A stretch of 64,000 nt of DNA, taken from contig NZ_AUAX01000001.1 of the NCBI RefSeq assembly GCF_000428945.1, positions 531,966-595,965 on the forward strand. The letters run 5' to 3'. The position numbers were made by a program, and so were the translations under genes. The DNA comes from Hamadaea tsunoensis DSM 44101. Its GTDB lineage: Bacteria > Actinomycetota > Actinomycetes > Mycobacteriales > Micromonosporaceae. Under the pieces are notes generated by a model, which made no database searches, had not been told where the DNA came from, and was given only the letters and a program-made list of their open reading frames with translations. Shown here piece by piece: positions 49,004 through 58,000 of this stretch (its first letter is position 1; each line of letters starts with the position of its first letter).

Positions 49004-51070
49004 ATGTTCCTTCGCCGTTCCGTCGTCCGCCTGGGCGCGTCCGCCGCCGTCCTCGCCGCGCTCGCGCTGCCGGCGGCCGTGCCGGGCCCGGCCGCGGCCG
49101 CGGCGCCCTCCTACACGCTGGAGGAGCGGGCCACCGCCCTGACCACGCCGTCGCTGATCTACATCGAGGCGCGGTACGCGGGCTTCGTGCGGCTGCGCTC
49201 GACCGGGGCGCTGGTCTACCCGAAGCAGATCGTCATGCGCTTCTCCTGCACCGGCGTGGTCGTCGACACCGCCGGGTACGCGGTGACCCCGACCTACTGC
49301 CTCGACCCGGGCATCGAGGTGCTGCGCCAGCGGGCGTTCGCGGTGGTCGCCGGCAACCTGGTCGCGGAGAAGAAGCTGGCCCCGGACAAGGCCGCCGGCT
49401 ACGCCCGGGACCTCGTCAAGAACGCGGTCTACACGACCGAGGACAAGACCCGCAACGCGGAACTGTCGGTCTACGTGCAGCGGTTCTCGGCGACCGCGAG
49501 CGCGACGACCCCGATCACGGCGACGATCGCCGACCGGCTGCCCATCCGCGACGGCAACGCGGCCCTGCTGAAGCTGTCGGTGTCCGGGCTGCCCGCGGCC
49601 GTCCTGTCGGCCACCCCGCCGGCCGCCGGCGCCTCCATGTACGCGTCCGGCTTCACGACCGCCGACCGCTCGGCGAACGGCAAGCCGGCCGACGGCGCGT
49701 CGTTCTCCGTCCGGTCCCGCCAGACGGCCATCGTCGGCGAGGTCGGCGGCCAGGGCCGGCTCGACGGCGACCTCGGACCGGAGTCGGCCGGCGGCGTGCT
49801 GACCGACTCGGAGGGGCACGTCGTCGGGCTGCTGAACGCGAACTTCCCGACCGACACCCGGCCGGTCATGGTGACCACGGTCGCCACGATCCAGCAGCTG
49901 ATGACCGATCAGAAGATCGACAACACCGGGGCCTCGACGGACGACGCGTACCGGCAGGGCATCGACGCGTACTTCGGCGGCCGGTACTCCGACGCCATCG
50001 CCCAGCTCGACAAGGTGCTCGCCGAGCAGCCCGACAACCGCACGGCGGCCGACTACCGGCGCCAGGCCGCGGACCGGATGAACATCGAGGGCAGCCAGCC
50101 GGGCAGCTCGGCGATGCCGGTGTGGCTCGTCGGCCTGCTGGCCGCGATCGGCGGGGCGCTGCTCATCGGCATCATCGTGATGGTCGTGCTGATGCTGGTA
50201 CGCCGCTCGCACCGGGACCGGGCGGCCGACGAGATCCTCGTGCCGATCTCGATCAACCCGTTCTCGCCGACGTCCGGCATCCCGCAGAGCGTCCCCCCGA
50301 TCTCGGGCGGCGGCTATCCCGAGTACCCGACGGCCCCGTACCCGCTGACCCAGCCGCAGCCCGCCACGCCCGGCGCGATGATCCCGCAGCCGCCGGTCCA
50401 GCGGCCGCCGATGGTCCCGCCGCCGGTCGCGGCCCAGCCGGAGCAGGCCGCCGCGCAGCAGCTGCCGGTCCCGCCGCTGTACCCGGCGCCCCAGGAGACG
50501 GCCGCCGCACCGGTGGCCCAGCCCGTCGCCCCGCCGGTGGCGCAGCCCGAGTCCGAGCTTCCGCCCCTGCCGGCCCAGCAGCCGCCGGCGGTTCAGCAGC
50601 CCTTCGTTCAGCAGCCGGTCGTTCAACAGCCCTTCGTTCAGCAGCCGGTCGTTCAGCAGCCGTTCGCCCAGCCCGCGGCCCAGCAGCCCGCAGTCCAGCA
50701 GCCTGTGGCGCAGCCGCCCGTGCCGCAGCAGCCTGTGGCGCAGCAGCCCGTGGCGGCTCCGCCGGTGGCCCAGCAGCCGGAGGCGTACCAGCCCATCTTC
50801 CAGCAGCCGATCTTCCAGCCGGCCGCGCCGCCGCAGGAGGCCGTGACGCCCGCGCCGCTCGTGGCACCCCTGCCGCCGGTGGCGTCGGAGCCGTCACTGC
50901 ACACCTTCCCGGTGCCGCCCGTGGTGGAGCAGCCGCCGGCCCCGCTGCCGGTCCCGGCGGACTTCGCCGATTTCGCCTGGCCCGAGGACGCCGACGAGCC
51001 GCCGGCCGACGCGGACGAGACCAACACGGGCAACCCGTGGGCGCCGCCGCCGTCCGGCGCGAGCCGCTGA
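49004..51070 (+). CDS. Secreted/membrane trypsin-fold pseudoprotease with Gln/Pro-rich cytoplasmic tail
   Basis: A 688-residue protein with signal peptide (to about residue 33) and a ~260-residue trypsin-like domain. It lacks the catalytic His (GVVVDTAGYAVTPTYCLDPG where active relatives have TxxHV) and the GNSGGP serine (GPESAGGVL instead). A TPR-like hairpin (YFGGRYSDAIAQLDKVLAEQ) precedes one membrane helix at about 368-390. About 300 cytoplasmic residues follow, with many QQPV/QQPF repeats. It may be a scaffold or sensor. A strong terminator follows. Confidence 0.75.
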   Translation: MFLRRSVVRLGASAAVLAALALPAAVPGPAAAAAPSYTLEERATALTTPSLIYIEARYAGFVRLRSTGALVYPKQIVMRFSCTGVVVDTAGYAVTPTYCLDPGIEVLRQRAFAVVAGNLVAEKKLAPDKAAGYARDLVKNAVYTTEDKTRNAELSVYVQRFSATASATTPITATIADRLPIRDGNAALLKLSVSGLPAAVLSATPPAAGASMYASGFTTADRSANGKPADGASFSVRSRQTAIVGEVGGQGRLDGDLGPESAGGVLTDSEGHVVGLLNANFPTDTRPVMVTTVATIQQLMTDQKIDNTGASTDDAYRQGIDAYFGGRYSDAIAQLDKVLAEQPDNRTAADYRRQAADRMNIEGSQPGSSAMPVWLVGLLAAIGGALLIGIIVMVVLMLVRRSHRDRAADEILVPISINPFSPTSGIPQSVPPISGGGYPEYPTAPYPLTQPQPATPGAMIPQPPVQRPPMVPPPVAAQPEQAAAQQLPVPPLYPAPQETAAAPVAQPVAPPVAQPESELPPLPAQQPPAVQQPFVQQPVVQQPFVQQPVVQQPFAQPAAQQPAVQQPVAQPPVPQQPVAQQPVAAPPVAQQPEAYQPIFQQPIFQPAAPPQEAVTPAPLVAPLPPVASEPSLHTFPVPPVVEQPPAPLPVPADFADFAWPEDADEPPADADETNTGNPWAPPPSGASR

Positions 51071-51082
51071 CCAGCACATAAA

Positions 51083-51114
51083 GAACGCCCGGCCGGTGAT
51101 CCGGCCGGGCGTTC
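51083..51114. terminator. Bidirectional hairpin terminator
   Basis: GAACGCCCGGCCGG and CCGGCCGGGCGTTC form a perfect 14-bp stem with a TGAT loop between the convergent pseudoprotease and LCP genes. Confidence 0.85.
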
Positions 51115-51128
51115 TCGCGTACGGCGGC

Positions 51129-52205
51129 TCAGGAAGTCGCCTTCCAGTCCTTCACCGTGTCGTCCGCGATCGCCTTGTACAGCGCCGCGTCCTGGGCCTC
51201 GTCGGCGAAGACCACGCTCTGGCCCGACACCATGCCCGTGCCCTTGCTCGGGTTCGTGATGAACCGCAGCTGGTCGCCGGAGATGCCGCGCAGGTCCATG
51301 GCCGTGTCCACGACCGAGAAGCCGCGGTCCACCGTCAGCGTCTGCGCGCACGACTGGAGGAAGTCGCTGAGCTTCAGCGGGTTCGCCAGGATGCCCGCGG
51401 TGGTCGCCTTGTTCAGGATCGCCCGCAGCACCTGCTGCTGGTGCTCGATCCGGCTGAAGTCGCCGTTGCTGAACTGCTTGCGCTGGCGGGCGTAGTCGAG
51501 CGCCTCCTCGCCGTTGAGGTGCTGGCGGCCCGCCTGGAACACCCGGAACGGCGCGTGGATCGAGGTGAACGTCTTGTCGATCGTGACGTCGATGCCGCCG
51601 ATGGTGTCGACCACCTTGGCGAACCCGGCGAAGTCGATGACCGCGACGTGGTCGATGCGTACCTTGGTGATGGACTCGACGGTCTGCGTCATCAGCGCGA
51701 TGCCGCCCCAGGCGAACGCCGCGTTGATCTTCGCCGTCACGCCGCCGTGCTGGCCGTCCGCCGACTTGGGGATCTTCACCCAGGTGTCCCGCGGGATCGA
51801 GATGAGCTGCGCGGACTTATGGTCGGCCGAGACGTGGGCCAGGATGATCGTGTCCGTACGCGATCCGTCCAGCTCCGGGTTACGCGAGTCGCTGCCCAGC
51901 ATCAGGATGTTCATCGCGGCGGTGACCGTCTTGACCGGCCGGTCCTGCTCGGGGATCTGGGCCAGGTCGTCGACGTGCGTGACGGTCGAGTTGTCGATGT
52001 GGCGAACGTACTGCCAGCCGGCGATGGCGCCACCGGCCGCGAGGACGACGAGGATGACACCGACGATCAGGACCACCTTCGGCCAGCGGCGGCGCTTGGC
52101 CGGCGCGGTCTCGGCCGGGGTGCCGTCGGGGGCCGCGGTCGCTTCGTCCGAAACGGTCGGGGTGGCGTCGGGGGCGTCCGTCGAGGGCGCGTCGGGGTAG
52201 GTCAC
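51129..52205 (-). CDS. LytR-CpsA-Psr (LCP) family wall-polymer ligase
   Basis: A 358-residue type II membrane protein: disordered acidic N-terminus, a basic KRRRWPK stop, one helix (VVLIVGVILVVLAAGGAIAG), then the LCP domain. Key motifs are ILMLGSDSR, RTDTIILAHVS, SIPRDTWV and the RQR-type DYARQRKQF. LCP proteins transfer lipid-linked glycopolymers to peptidoglycan outside the membrane. A second LCP gene lies at 62348. Confidence 0.93.
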   Translation of the reverse strand: MTYPDAPSTDAPDATPTVSDEATAAPDGTPAETAPAKRRRWPKVVLIVGVILVVLAAGGAIAGWQYVRHIDNSTVTHVDDLAQIPEQDRPVKTVTAAMNILMLGSDSRNPELDGSRTDTIILAHVSADHKSAQLISIPRDTWVKIPKSADGQHGGVTAKINAAFAWGGIALMTQTVESITKVRIDHVAVIDFAGFAKVVDTIGGIDVTIDKTFTSIHAPFRVFQAGRQHLNGEEALDYARQRKQFSNGDFSRIEHQQQVLRAILNKATTAGILANPLKLSDFLQSCAQTLTVDRGFSVVDTAMDLRGISGDQLRFITNPSKGTGMVSGQSVVFADEAQDAALYKAIADDTVKDWKATS

Positions 52206-52439
52206 GAGGATGGATTATGCCTCAGCACCAGGCTCCCCCGGGGCCGCGCAAACGGCTCGTTACATGTGGTACGTCGGGTCCGGCCGGTCGTGCCCCATGA
52301 TGATCACAGCCGCGGCGGCCGGGGCTGCCCCGCCCGGTCCACGATGGTAACCTCTGCCTGCCCTCGGACCGCGCCGTCGACGGGGCCGTGATCGGGCCAT
52401 CGCCACAGCTGTCCTGCCCTCGGGCCGCGATCAGGAAGG

Positions 52440-54170
52440 ATGGCCAGCGCAATGTCCCTCGCTTCGCCGGCCGGCCGCACCACCGCCCGCCGGTTGAGCA
52501 GGTTGCTGTCCATTGTGCTCCTCGCACTGCTCGCGATCCTCCTGGTCGAGGTGTTCCTGGAGACGTGGACGCAGGTGCTGACCGGTCCGACGAGCACCGA
52601 TCCGCGGGTGAACCTCGAACTGGCCAGCCAGTGGCCGAAAACACTGAAGAACGCCCTCTACTTCGGTCTCGCCGCCGTCACCTTCGCCAAGATCGCCGTC
52701 GACCGCCGCTGGAAGTCCTTCCGTACGCCGGCCGACCTGGCCCTGGCCGCGCTCGTCGTGGTGCTGGTGCTGGCCGGCCTGGTCAACGGCTCGTCGCCGA
52801 AGCTCATGGCCGACGCGCTCTTCGTCTACCTGCGCGGTGCCCTGGTCTTCTACGCGTTGCGGTCGGCGGACGTGACGCCCCGCACCGGACGCCGGCTGAT
52901 GACGGTCGCCGGGGTCCTCGTCGGCGTCAACGTGCTGCTCGCACTCCTGCAGATGATCATCGGCGAGCCGGCGTACCGGATGCTGGGGTGGGTCGACCTG
53001 ACGTGGGCCGGCCAGTACCGCGCCCAGGGCCTGCTGCCGCACCCCAACCATCTCGGCCACGTGCTCGGCCTGGTCCTGCTCGGCCTGCTGGCCTTCATGG
53101 TCAGCCGCCCGCTGCCCCGCTGGTGGTGGGCGGTCCTGGTGCCGCCGGCGATCGCCCTGTCCGCGACCCAGTCGCGCGAATCCCTGATCGGCGTCGTGCT
53201 CGGTGCCGTCGTCATCGGACTCGTGGCGCGTACGCCGCCGAAGAAGATCGTGGTGTTCTGCCTGGTCATCGTCGCGTGCACGGGCCTGCAGATCGTGGCC
53301 CGGCCGGCGAACCGGGCCGAGTGGGAACGGCGTATCGGCAACGTCTTCACCGCGTTCCGCCATCCCGCCAGTACCACTTCGCACCAGCCGGTCGCGTCCA
53401 AGCCCGCGACCACGCCCCGGCCGTCGCCCCAGCCGGAGGAGACCACGTCCGCGGCCCCGTCGGCCCGGCCGTCACGCTCGCCGTCCAAGGCCGCGAGCCC
53501 CACGCCGCAGGTGAGCCACTCCCCCTCCCCCGCGCCTGTACGCGAGATCCGCGTCCTCTACTTCCAGCAGTCCTTCGAGCTGTGGCAGAAGCAGCCGCTG
53601 CTCGGCTTCGGCATCGGGCAGTTCGGCGGGGTCGTCGCGCAGAAGAACAATCCGGACTGGGACAAGAACCCGAAGTTCGGCCCCAAGGGCTTCAACCGCT
53701 ACGGCTTCCAGGCCGTCCAGATCGACTCGTTCTGGCTGCACCTGGGCATGGAGGCGGGCCTGCTCGGACTGCTCGCGTACGCGGCGTGGCTGTGGATGCT
53801 CGTCCGGCCGCTGCTGCAGTCGACGCGGTCCACCGGCCGGGAGCGGCGCCGGCCCCGGGATCCGCTGGTGCTGTGGGCGATCGCGGTCATGCCGTTCGTC
53901 GCCCTGGTCGCCGTCCTCTCCCCGGCCTATGAGGATCCGCTGCTGCCGCCGCTGCTGTTCGGCATTCTCGGCTTCGCCTGGTGGTCGCTGGAGTCCGCGG
54001 CACAGGCCCGGCTGCGGGCGCTGACCGCCGAGACCACCCAGCTGCCCAGCATGCGGGACGGCCGGGCCGCCGACGAGACCGTGATCCTCAGCACGGACGA
54101 GATCCGGGCGCTCGCCCGCAACCCCCGCCGGGACGAGCGGATCAACGGCTCCGGAGCACCGCAGCCCTGA
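52440..54170 (+). CDS. O-antigen ligase/polymerase-like (Wzy) membrane protein
   Basis: A 576-residue protein with about ten hydrophobic helices and the Wzy_C signature segment. A large extracellular loop of Pro/Ser/Thr-rich low-complexity sequence (about 305-360) precedes GFGIGQFGGVV, where polymerases carry their functional loop. The C-terminus is a 65-residue cytoplasmic tail. AGGAAGG touches the first ATG at 52440; the ATG at 52452 may be the true start. It probably polymerises or attaches the glycan made by the genes to the right. Confidence 0.8.
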   Translation: MASAMSLASPAGRTTARRLSRLLSIVLLALLAILLVEVFLETWTQVLTGPTSTDPRVNLELASQWPKTLKNALYFGLAAVTFAKIAVDRRWKSFRTPADLALAALVVVLVLAGLVNGSSPKLMADALFVYLRGALVFYALRSADVTPRTGRRLMTVAGVLVGVNVLLALLQMIIGEPAYRMLGWVDLTWAGQYRAQGLLPHPNHLGHVLGLVLLGLLAFMVSRPLPRWWWAVLVPPAIALSATQSRESLIGVVLGAVVIGLVARTPPKKIVVFCLVIVACTGLQIVARPANRAEWERRIGNVFTAFRHPASTTSHQPVASKPATTPRPSPQPEETTSAAPSARPSRSPSKAASPTPQVSHSPSPAPVREIRVLYFQQSFELWQKQPLLGFGIGQFGGVVAQKNNPDWDKNPKFGPKGFNRYGFQAVQIDSFWLHLGMEAGLLGLLAYAAWLWMLVRPLLQSTRSTGRERRRPRDPLVLWAIAVMPFVALVAVLSPAYEDPLLPPLLFGILGFAWWSLESAAQARLRALTAETTQLPSMRDGRAADETVILSTDEIRALARNPRRDERINGSGAPQP

Positions 54171-54371
54171 TCAACAGGGGTCGGCCGTCATCTGCCATGG
54201 CGGACAGTCCACTCTCCCCGGCGGGTCCGACGTCCGGTCGTAGCTCTAGCCCGCATTTCTGAGCAGCGGCTATACTCAGGCGGCCACGGGGAGGCAACGA
54301 CGCACCTATCTGTCAATTTCGATTGACCTCTCCTCCGTGTCTTCGCCGACGAAGAGGAACAGAGTAGAAGC

Positions 54372-54440
54372 ATGTCCGGACGCAGCGGGGGACCCGAAGA
54401 GCGAGGCCGAGACCGGCCGGGTCGGTACGGGCTGCCATGA
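54372..54440 (+). CDS. Possible 22-residue upstream leader peptide
   Basis: A short frame starting MSGRSGGPEERGRD ends with a TGA that overlaps the ATG of the GT2 gene (ATGA). The ribosome-binding site GAGGAA is a little far (12 bases). It could couple translation into the transferase gene, or be chance; too short to judge from composition. Confidence 0.3.
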   Translation: MSGRSGGPEERGRDRPGRYGLP

Positions 54441-55345
54441 CGGCGGGCCGGCCGGTGACGCCCTTCCCACCGGACAGCGTGGACGTGACGGCGCAGGTGC
54501 CGCGGCAGTTGCAGGTGCACGACGTCCGGGCGCCGGCGGAGACGATCGACCCCGCCACGCGTACGCCGGTGAAGCCGACCTTCTCCGTCTGCATCGCGGT
54601 CCGCGACCGCTCGGCGCTGCTGGTGAACTCGATCCAGAGTGTCTTCGCGACCGGGGCCGCTGACGTCGAGGTCGTCGTGGTCGACGACGGCTCGGGAACC
54701 CCGTCGCAGGAGGGGCTGGCCGACGCCGGCCTGCTCGCCGACGAGCGGATCCGGCTGGTCCGGCGCCCGGCGCGCGGCATCGCGGCGGCCCGCAACACCG
54801 CCCTGGCGGTCGCCCGCGGTCGCTACATCACCGTGCTGGACTCCGATGACGAGCTGACCGCCGACGCGTTCGACCACCTGCGCGGACTGTTGGATGCGAC
54901 CGGCGCGCCCTGGGTCTACACCGACTACGAGGAGATCACGAACAGCTCGCAGCGGGTGATCCGGATGCCGGCGTACCAGAGCCCTCCGGAGATGCTGCGC
55001 GCCGTGCTGACCCGCCCGCGCCTGCCGTTCAAGCACTCCGGCATGACCATCGACCGGCGGGTGCTGACCGACCTCGGCGGCTACAACGAGGACATGCGCA
55101 TCAAGGTGGACGTCGAGCTCGTGCTGCGCGCGCTGCGGCACGACATCCTGCCCGTCCGCCTCGGCGAGCCGGTCGTCAAGTTCCGCCGGCACGACAGCAA
55201 CATCAGCCACAAGCGCCTGACCGGCCTGGGCGCCTGGTACGGGCTCATCTCGGAGTACGCGCCGCGGCGGTCCCGGCTGCGGATGAAGGCGTACCGGACG
55301 GCCAGCGAGATCGCCAAGTGGGGCGTCAGCGCCGTCGGCCGCTGA
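54437..55345 (+). CDS. GT2-family glycosyltransferase
   Basis: A 302-residue GT-A enzyme with no membrane helix. The N-terminal ~45 residues are an unrelated extension; the fold begins FSVCIAVRDRSALLVNSIQS. Nucleotide-sugar and metal motifs are VVVVDDGSGTPS and ITVLDSDDELT (DxDD), and the acceptor region has LGGYNEDMRIKVDVELVLR. It adds a sugar to the growing repeat unit at the cytoplasmic face. It is divergent from the nucleotidyltransferase end of the neighbouring operon. Confidence 0.88.
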   Translation: MTAGRPVTPFPPDSVDVTAQVPRQLQVHDVRAPAETIDPATRTPVKPTFSVCIAVRDRSALLVNSIQSVFATGAADVEVVVVDDGSGTPSQEGLADAGLLADERIRLVRRPARGIAAARNTALAVARGRYITVLDSDDELTADAFDHLRGLLDATGAPWVYTDYEEITNSSQRVIRMPAYQSPPEMLRAVLTRPRLPFKHSGMTIDRRVLTDLGGYNEDMRIKVDVELVLRALRHDILPVRLGEPVVKFRRHDSNISHKRLTGLGAWYGLISEYAPRRSRLRMKAYRTASEIAKWGVSAVGR

Positions 55346-55363
55346 GAATCGGCGCCGGGCCGC

Positions 55364-56074
55364 TCAGAGGTCGCGCAGGAACGCCCGCGGATTGTCGGTG
55401 AACATCTCGTTGGCCAGGGCGTAGTCGTCGGGCCGTCCGATGTCGAGCCAGAATCCGTCGTGCCCGCGGCTGTTGACCCGCTGACCGTCCGCGAGCAGGT
55501 CGAGGATCAGTTCCGGCATGTCGTACCGCCCGGCCGGTACGCGTTCGAGCGCCGCCGGCGACATCGCGTACGCGCCCATGGAGACGTCGACGTAGAGCGT
55601 GGGCTTCTCGTCGTAGCCGATCACGTCGCCGTTGGGGTCGATCTTCAGTACGCCGAGGTCGATCTTCTCGGCGCGCGAGAAGGTGCTGATGGTGACCAGC
55701 GTGCCGGCGCGGCGGTGGGCCGCCATGAGCGCGGTGAAGTCGAGGTCGGTGAGCAGGTCGCCGTTCATGACGAAGAAGTCCTCGTCGAGCCGGCCGGCGA
55801 GCTGCCGCAGCGGGCCGGCGGTGCCGAGCGGTTCTTCCTCGTGCAGGTAGTCGATTTTCAGGTCGAGCCGGTGCCCGTCCTCGAAATACCCCTCCAGCAG
55901 GTACGCGAGATGTCCCGTGAGCAGGGTGACCTCGACGACGCCGTGCGAGCGCAGCTGCCGCAGCAGGATCTCCAGGATCGGGATGTCGCCGACCGGCATG
56001 AGCGGCTTGGGGAAGCTGACCGTGAAGGGGCGCAGGCGGGTCCCCCGGCCGCCCGCCAGGATCACCGCTCTCAT
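55364..56074 (-). CDS. Sugar-phosphate nucleotidyltransferase
   Basis: A 236-residue nucleotidyltransferase making a sugar nucleotide from NTP and sugar 1-phosphate. The motif AVILAGGRGTRLRPFT and the lysine in FPKPLMPVGD are canonical; VMNGDLLTDLDF gives the metal aspartate. It lacks the left-handed helix domain of GlmU-type enzymes, as in RmlA-short or PtmE-like proteins. It is the last gene of a five-gene minus-strand operon and overlaps the preceding SDR gene (ATGA). Confidence 0.88.
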   Translation of the reverse strand: MRAVILAGGRGTRLRPFTVSFPKPLMPVGDIPILEILLRQLRSHGVVEVTLLTGHLAYLLEGYFEDGHRLDLKIDYLHEEEPLGTAGPLRQLAGRLDEDFFVMNGDLLTDLDFTALMAAHRRAGTLVTISTFSRAEKIDLGVLKIDPNGDVIGYDEKPTLYVDVSMGAYAMSPAALERVPAGRYDMPELILDLLADGQRVNSRGHDGFWLDIGRPDDYALANEMFTDNPRAFLRDL

Positions 56075-57087
56075 ACCGTGTACCGGTCCACGTCGTACTG
56101 ATGCAGGTGGTCGCGGACGTACGCGACGACCTGGGCCAGGCCGTCGCGCAGCCGGACGGCGGGCGTCCAGCCGCACAGCTCCTTCGCCTGGGCGTTGGCC
56201 GCGATGAGCTCGAAGACCTCGCTGCGGGCCGGCCGCAGCCGGTCGCCGTCCGCCACGATCTCCACGTCCGGCCGGCCGGCGATCTCCGCGATGAGCCGGG
56301 CGAGGTCGCCGATGGTGATGCCGGCGCCGTTGCCGATGTTGGTGGCCCGGCCGACGCACGCGTCCGTCGCCGCGACCGCCATGAAGCCGGCCGCCGTGTC
56401 GGTGACGAAGGTGAGGTCGCGTACCGGGCGCAGGTCGCCGAGCGAGATCTTCTCCCGGCCGGCCAGCACCTGCGACGCGATCGTCGGGATCACCGCGCGG
56501 GCGCTCTGCCGCGGCCCGTAGGTGTTGAACGGCCGGATCGTGGCGACCGGGGTCTCGAACGAGCGGAAGAACGACTCCGCCAGCGCGTCCGCCCCGATCT
56601 TCGACGCCGAGTAGGGCGACTGCGGCTGCAGCGGGTGCTTCTCGTCGATCGGCGTGTACAGGGCCGTCCCGTAGGTCTCCGACGTCGACGTGTGCACCAT
56701 CCGGCGTACGCCGAGATCGCGTACCGCTTCGAGGACGTTGAGCGTGCCGGAGACGTTCGTGGCCACATAGGACGCCGGCGCCACGTAGCTGTACGGGATC
56801 GCGATCAGCGCGGCCAGGTGGAACACCGTGTCGCAGCCGTCGACGGCCCGGCGTACCGCGAACGGGTCGGTGATGTCGGAGGGCACGATCTCCAGGTCGG
56901 CCCGGACGTCCGGGTCGACCTGCGCCAGCATGCCGATGTCGGAGCGGCCGTTGTAGCGCACCATCGCGCGTACCTCGGCGCCGGACCGGACCAGCCGCTC
57001 GGTGAGGTGCGAGCCGATGAAGCCGCCCGCGCCCGTCACCAGCACCCGACGGCCCGACCAGTCCTCGACGTGGCTCGTCACAGACAT
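56071..57087 (-). CDS. NAD-dependent epimerase/dehydratase (LegB-like 4,6-dehydratase)
   Basis: A 338-residue extended SDR with the Rossmann motif GAGGFIGSH, the catalytic STSETYG and YSASKIGAD (YxxxK), and RPFNTYGPRQSARAVIPT, which is typical of LegB-type sugar-nucleotide 4,6-dehydratases. It converts a nucleotide-activated hexose to a 4-keto-6-deoxy sugar. Product identity is unknown; no aminotransferase for legionaminate is visible here. The preceding reductase-like gene could complete a deoxyhexose route. Confidence 0.85.
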   Translation of the reverse strand: MSVTSHVEDWSGRRVLVTGAGGFIGSHLTERLVRSGAEVRAMVRYNGRSDIGMLAQVDPDVRADLEIVPSDITDPFAVRRAVDGCDTVFHLAALIAIPYSYVAPASYVATNVSGTLNVLEAVRDLGVRRMVHTSTSETYGTALYTPIDEKHPLQPQSPYSASKIGADALAESFFRSFETPVATIRPFNTYGPRQSARAVIPTIASQVLAGREKISLGDLRPVRDLTFVTDTAAGFMAVAATDACVGRATNIGNGAGITIGDLARLIAEIAGRPDVEIVADGDRLRPARSEVFELIAANAQAKELCGWTPAVRLRDGLAQVVAYVRDHLHQYDVDRYTV

Positions 57088-57097
57088 CTCCTTCTCG

Positions 57098-58000
57098 TCA
57101 TCCCCGCGCGACGTCCGCGTACAGGTCTTCCAGGCTGCGGCGCAAGGGAATGGCCGCGGTCCACGCGGTCAGCTCCCCGATCCGACGGGCCGACCCTACC
57201 TGGCGGGCCACCGGCCCGGCCCCGGGCAGCACCTCCACCACCGACCAGTCCAACCCCGCCACCTGCAGCAACGTCTCCAGCACCGCCCGCACGGCGACCG
57301 GCCGCTGCGAGCAGATGTTCACCGTCGGCCCGCCGAGATCGGCCGCCGCCAGATCCGCGTACGCGCGCGCGACGTCGCGTACATCGGTGAAGTCCCGAAT
57401 CGCGTCGATGTCGCGGACGGTGACCTTGTCCGCGGACCCGGCGGCGACGGCGGCGACCTTCCGGGCCAGCGCGCCGGCGACGGTGGCGGCGGTCTCACCA
57501 GGGCCGACGTGGTTGAAAGGCCTGGTGGCGACCAGCTCGAAGCGGTCGTCGGCGCTCAGCCCGCGGGCGATCGCCTCGGCCGCGCACTTCGCCCAGCCGT
57601 ACGCGCCGGCCGGCCGCAGCGCGCAGTCCTCGGTCAGCGGTGCCGCGCCCGGGTCGAGGGCGCCGTACTGGGCGGACGAGCCGGCGAGCACGAGCCGGCC
57701 GCCGTTCGCCCGCAGCGCGGCCGCCAGGTTCGACACGGGCCCGACGGTCGCCTCGACCAGCCGGTCCGCCGCCGGTACGCGTTGCGGCGTCGCGGCCGCC
57801 AGGTGGATCACGACATCCGGGCGTACCTCGTCGAGGAGCCGGGTCACACTGTCCAGATCGGACAGATCAGCGGCCACGTAGCCCGGATCGGCGCCCGGTG
57901 TCCGGCCGGTGCGCACGACGTCGAACCCGCGCTCGGCCAGCAGCGGTGCCACGTACCCGCCGACCCAGCCGCCGGCCCCCGTCACCAGCGCCCTCGTCAT
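57098..58000 (-). CDS. NAD-dependent sugar-nucleotide reductase/epimerase (Rmd/RmlD-like SDR)
   Basis: A 300-residue SDR with Rossmann motif GAGGWVGGYV, catalytic GSSAQYG and YGWAKCAAE (YxxxK), and RPFNHVGPGE, as in GDP-4-keto-6-deoxymannose reductases. It follows the GT4 gene by an ATGA overlap and precedes the 4,6-dehydratase by ten bases. The pair could turn a nucleotide hexose into a 6-deoxyhexose; which one is not decidable from sequence. Confidence 0.83.
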   Translation of the reverse strand: MTRALVTGAGGWVGGYVAPLLAERGFDVVRTGRTPGADPGYVAADLSDLDSVTRLLDEVRPDVVIHLAAATPQRVPAADRLVEATVGPVSNLAAALRANGGRLVLAGSSAQYGALDPGAAPLTEDCALRPAGAYGWAKCAAEAIARGLSADDRFELVATRPFNHVGPGETAATVAGALARKVAAVAAGSADKVTVRDIDAIRDFTDVRDVARAYADLAAADLGGPTVNICSQRPVAVRAVLETLLQVAGLDWSVVEVLPGAGPVARQVGSARRIGELTAWTAAIPLRRSLEDLYADVARG

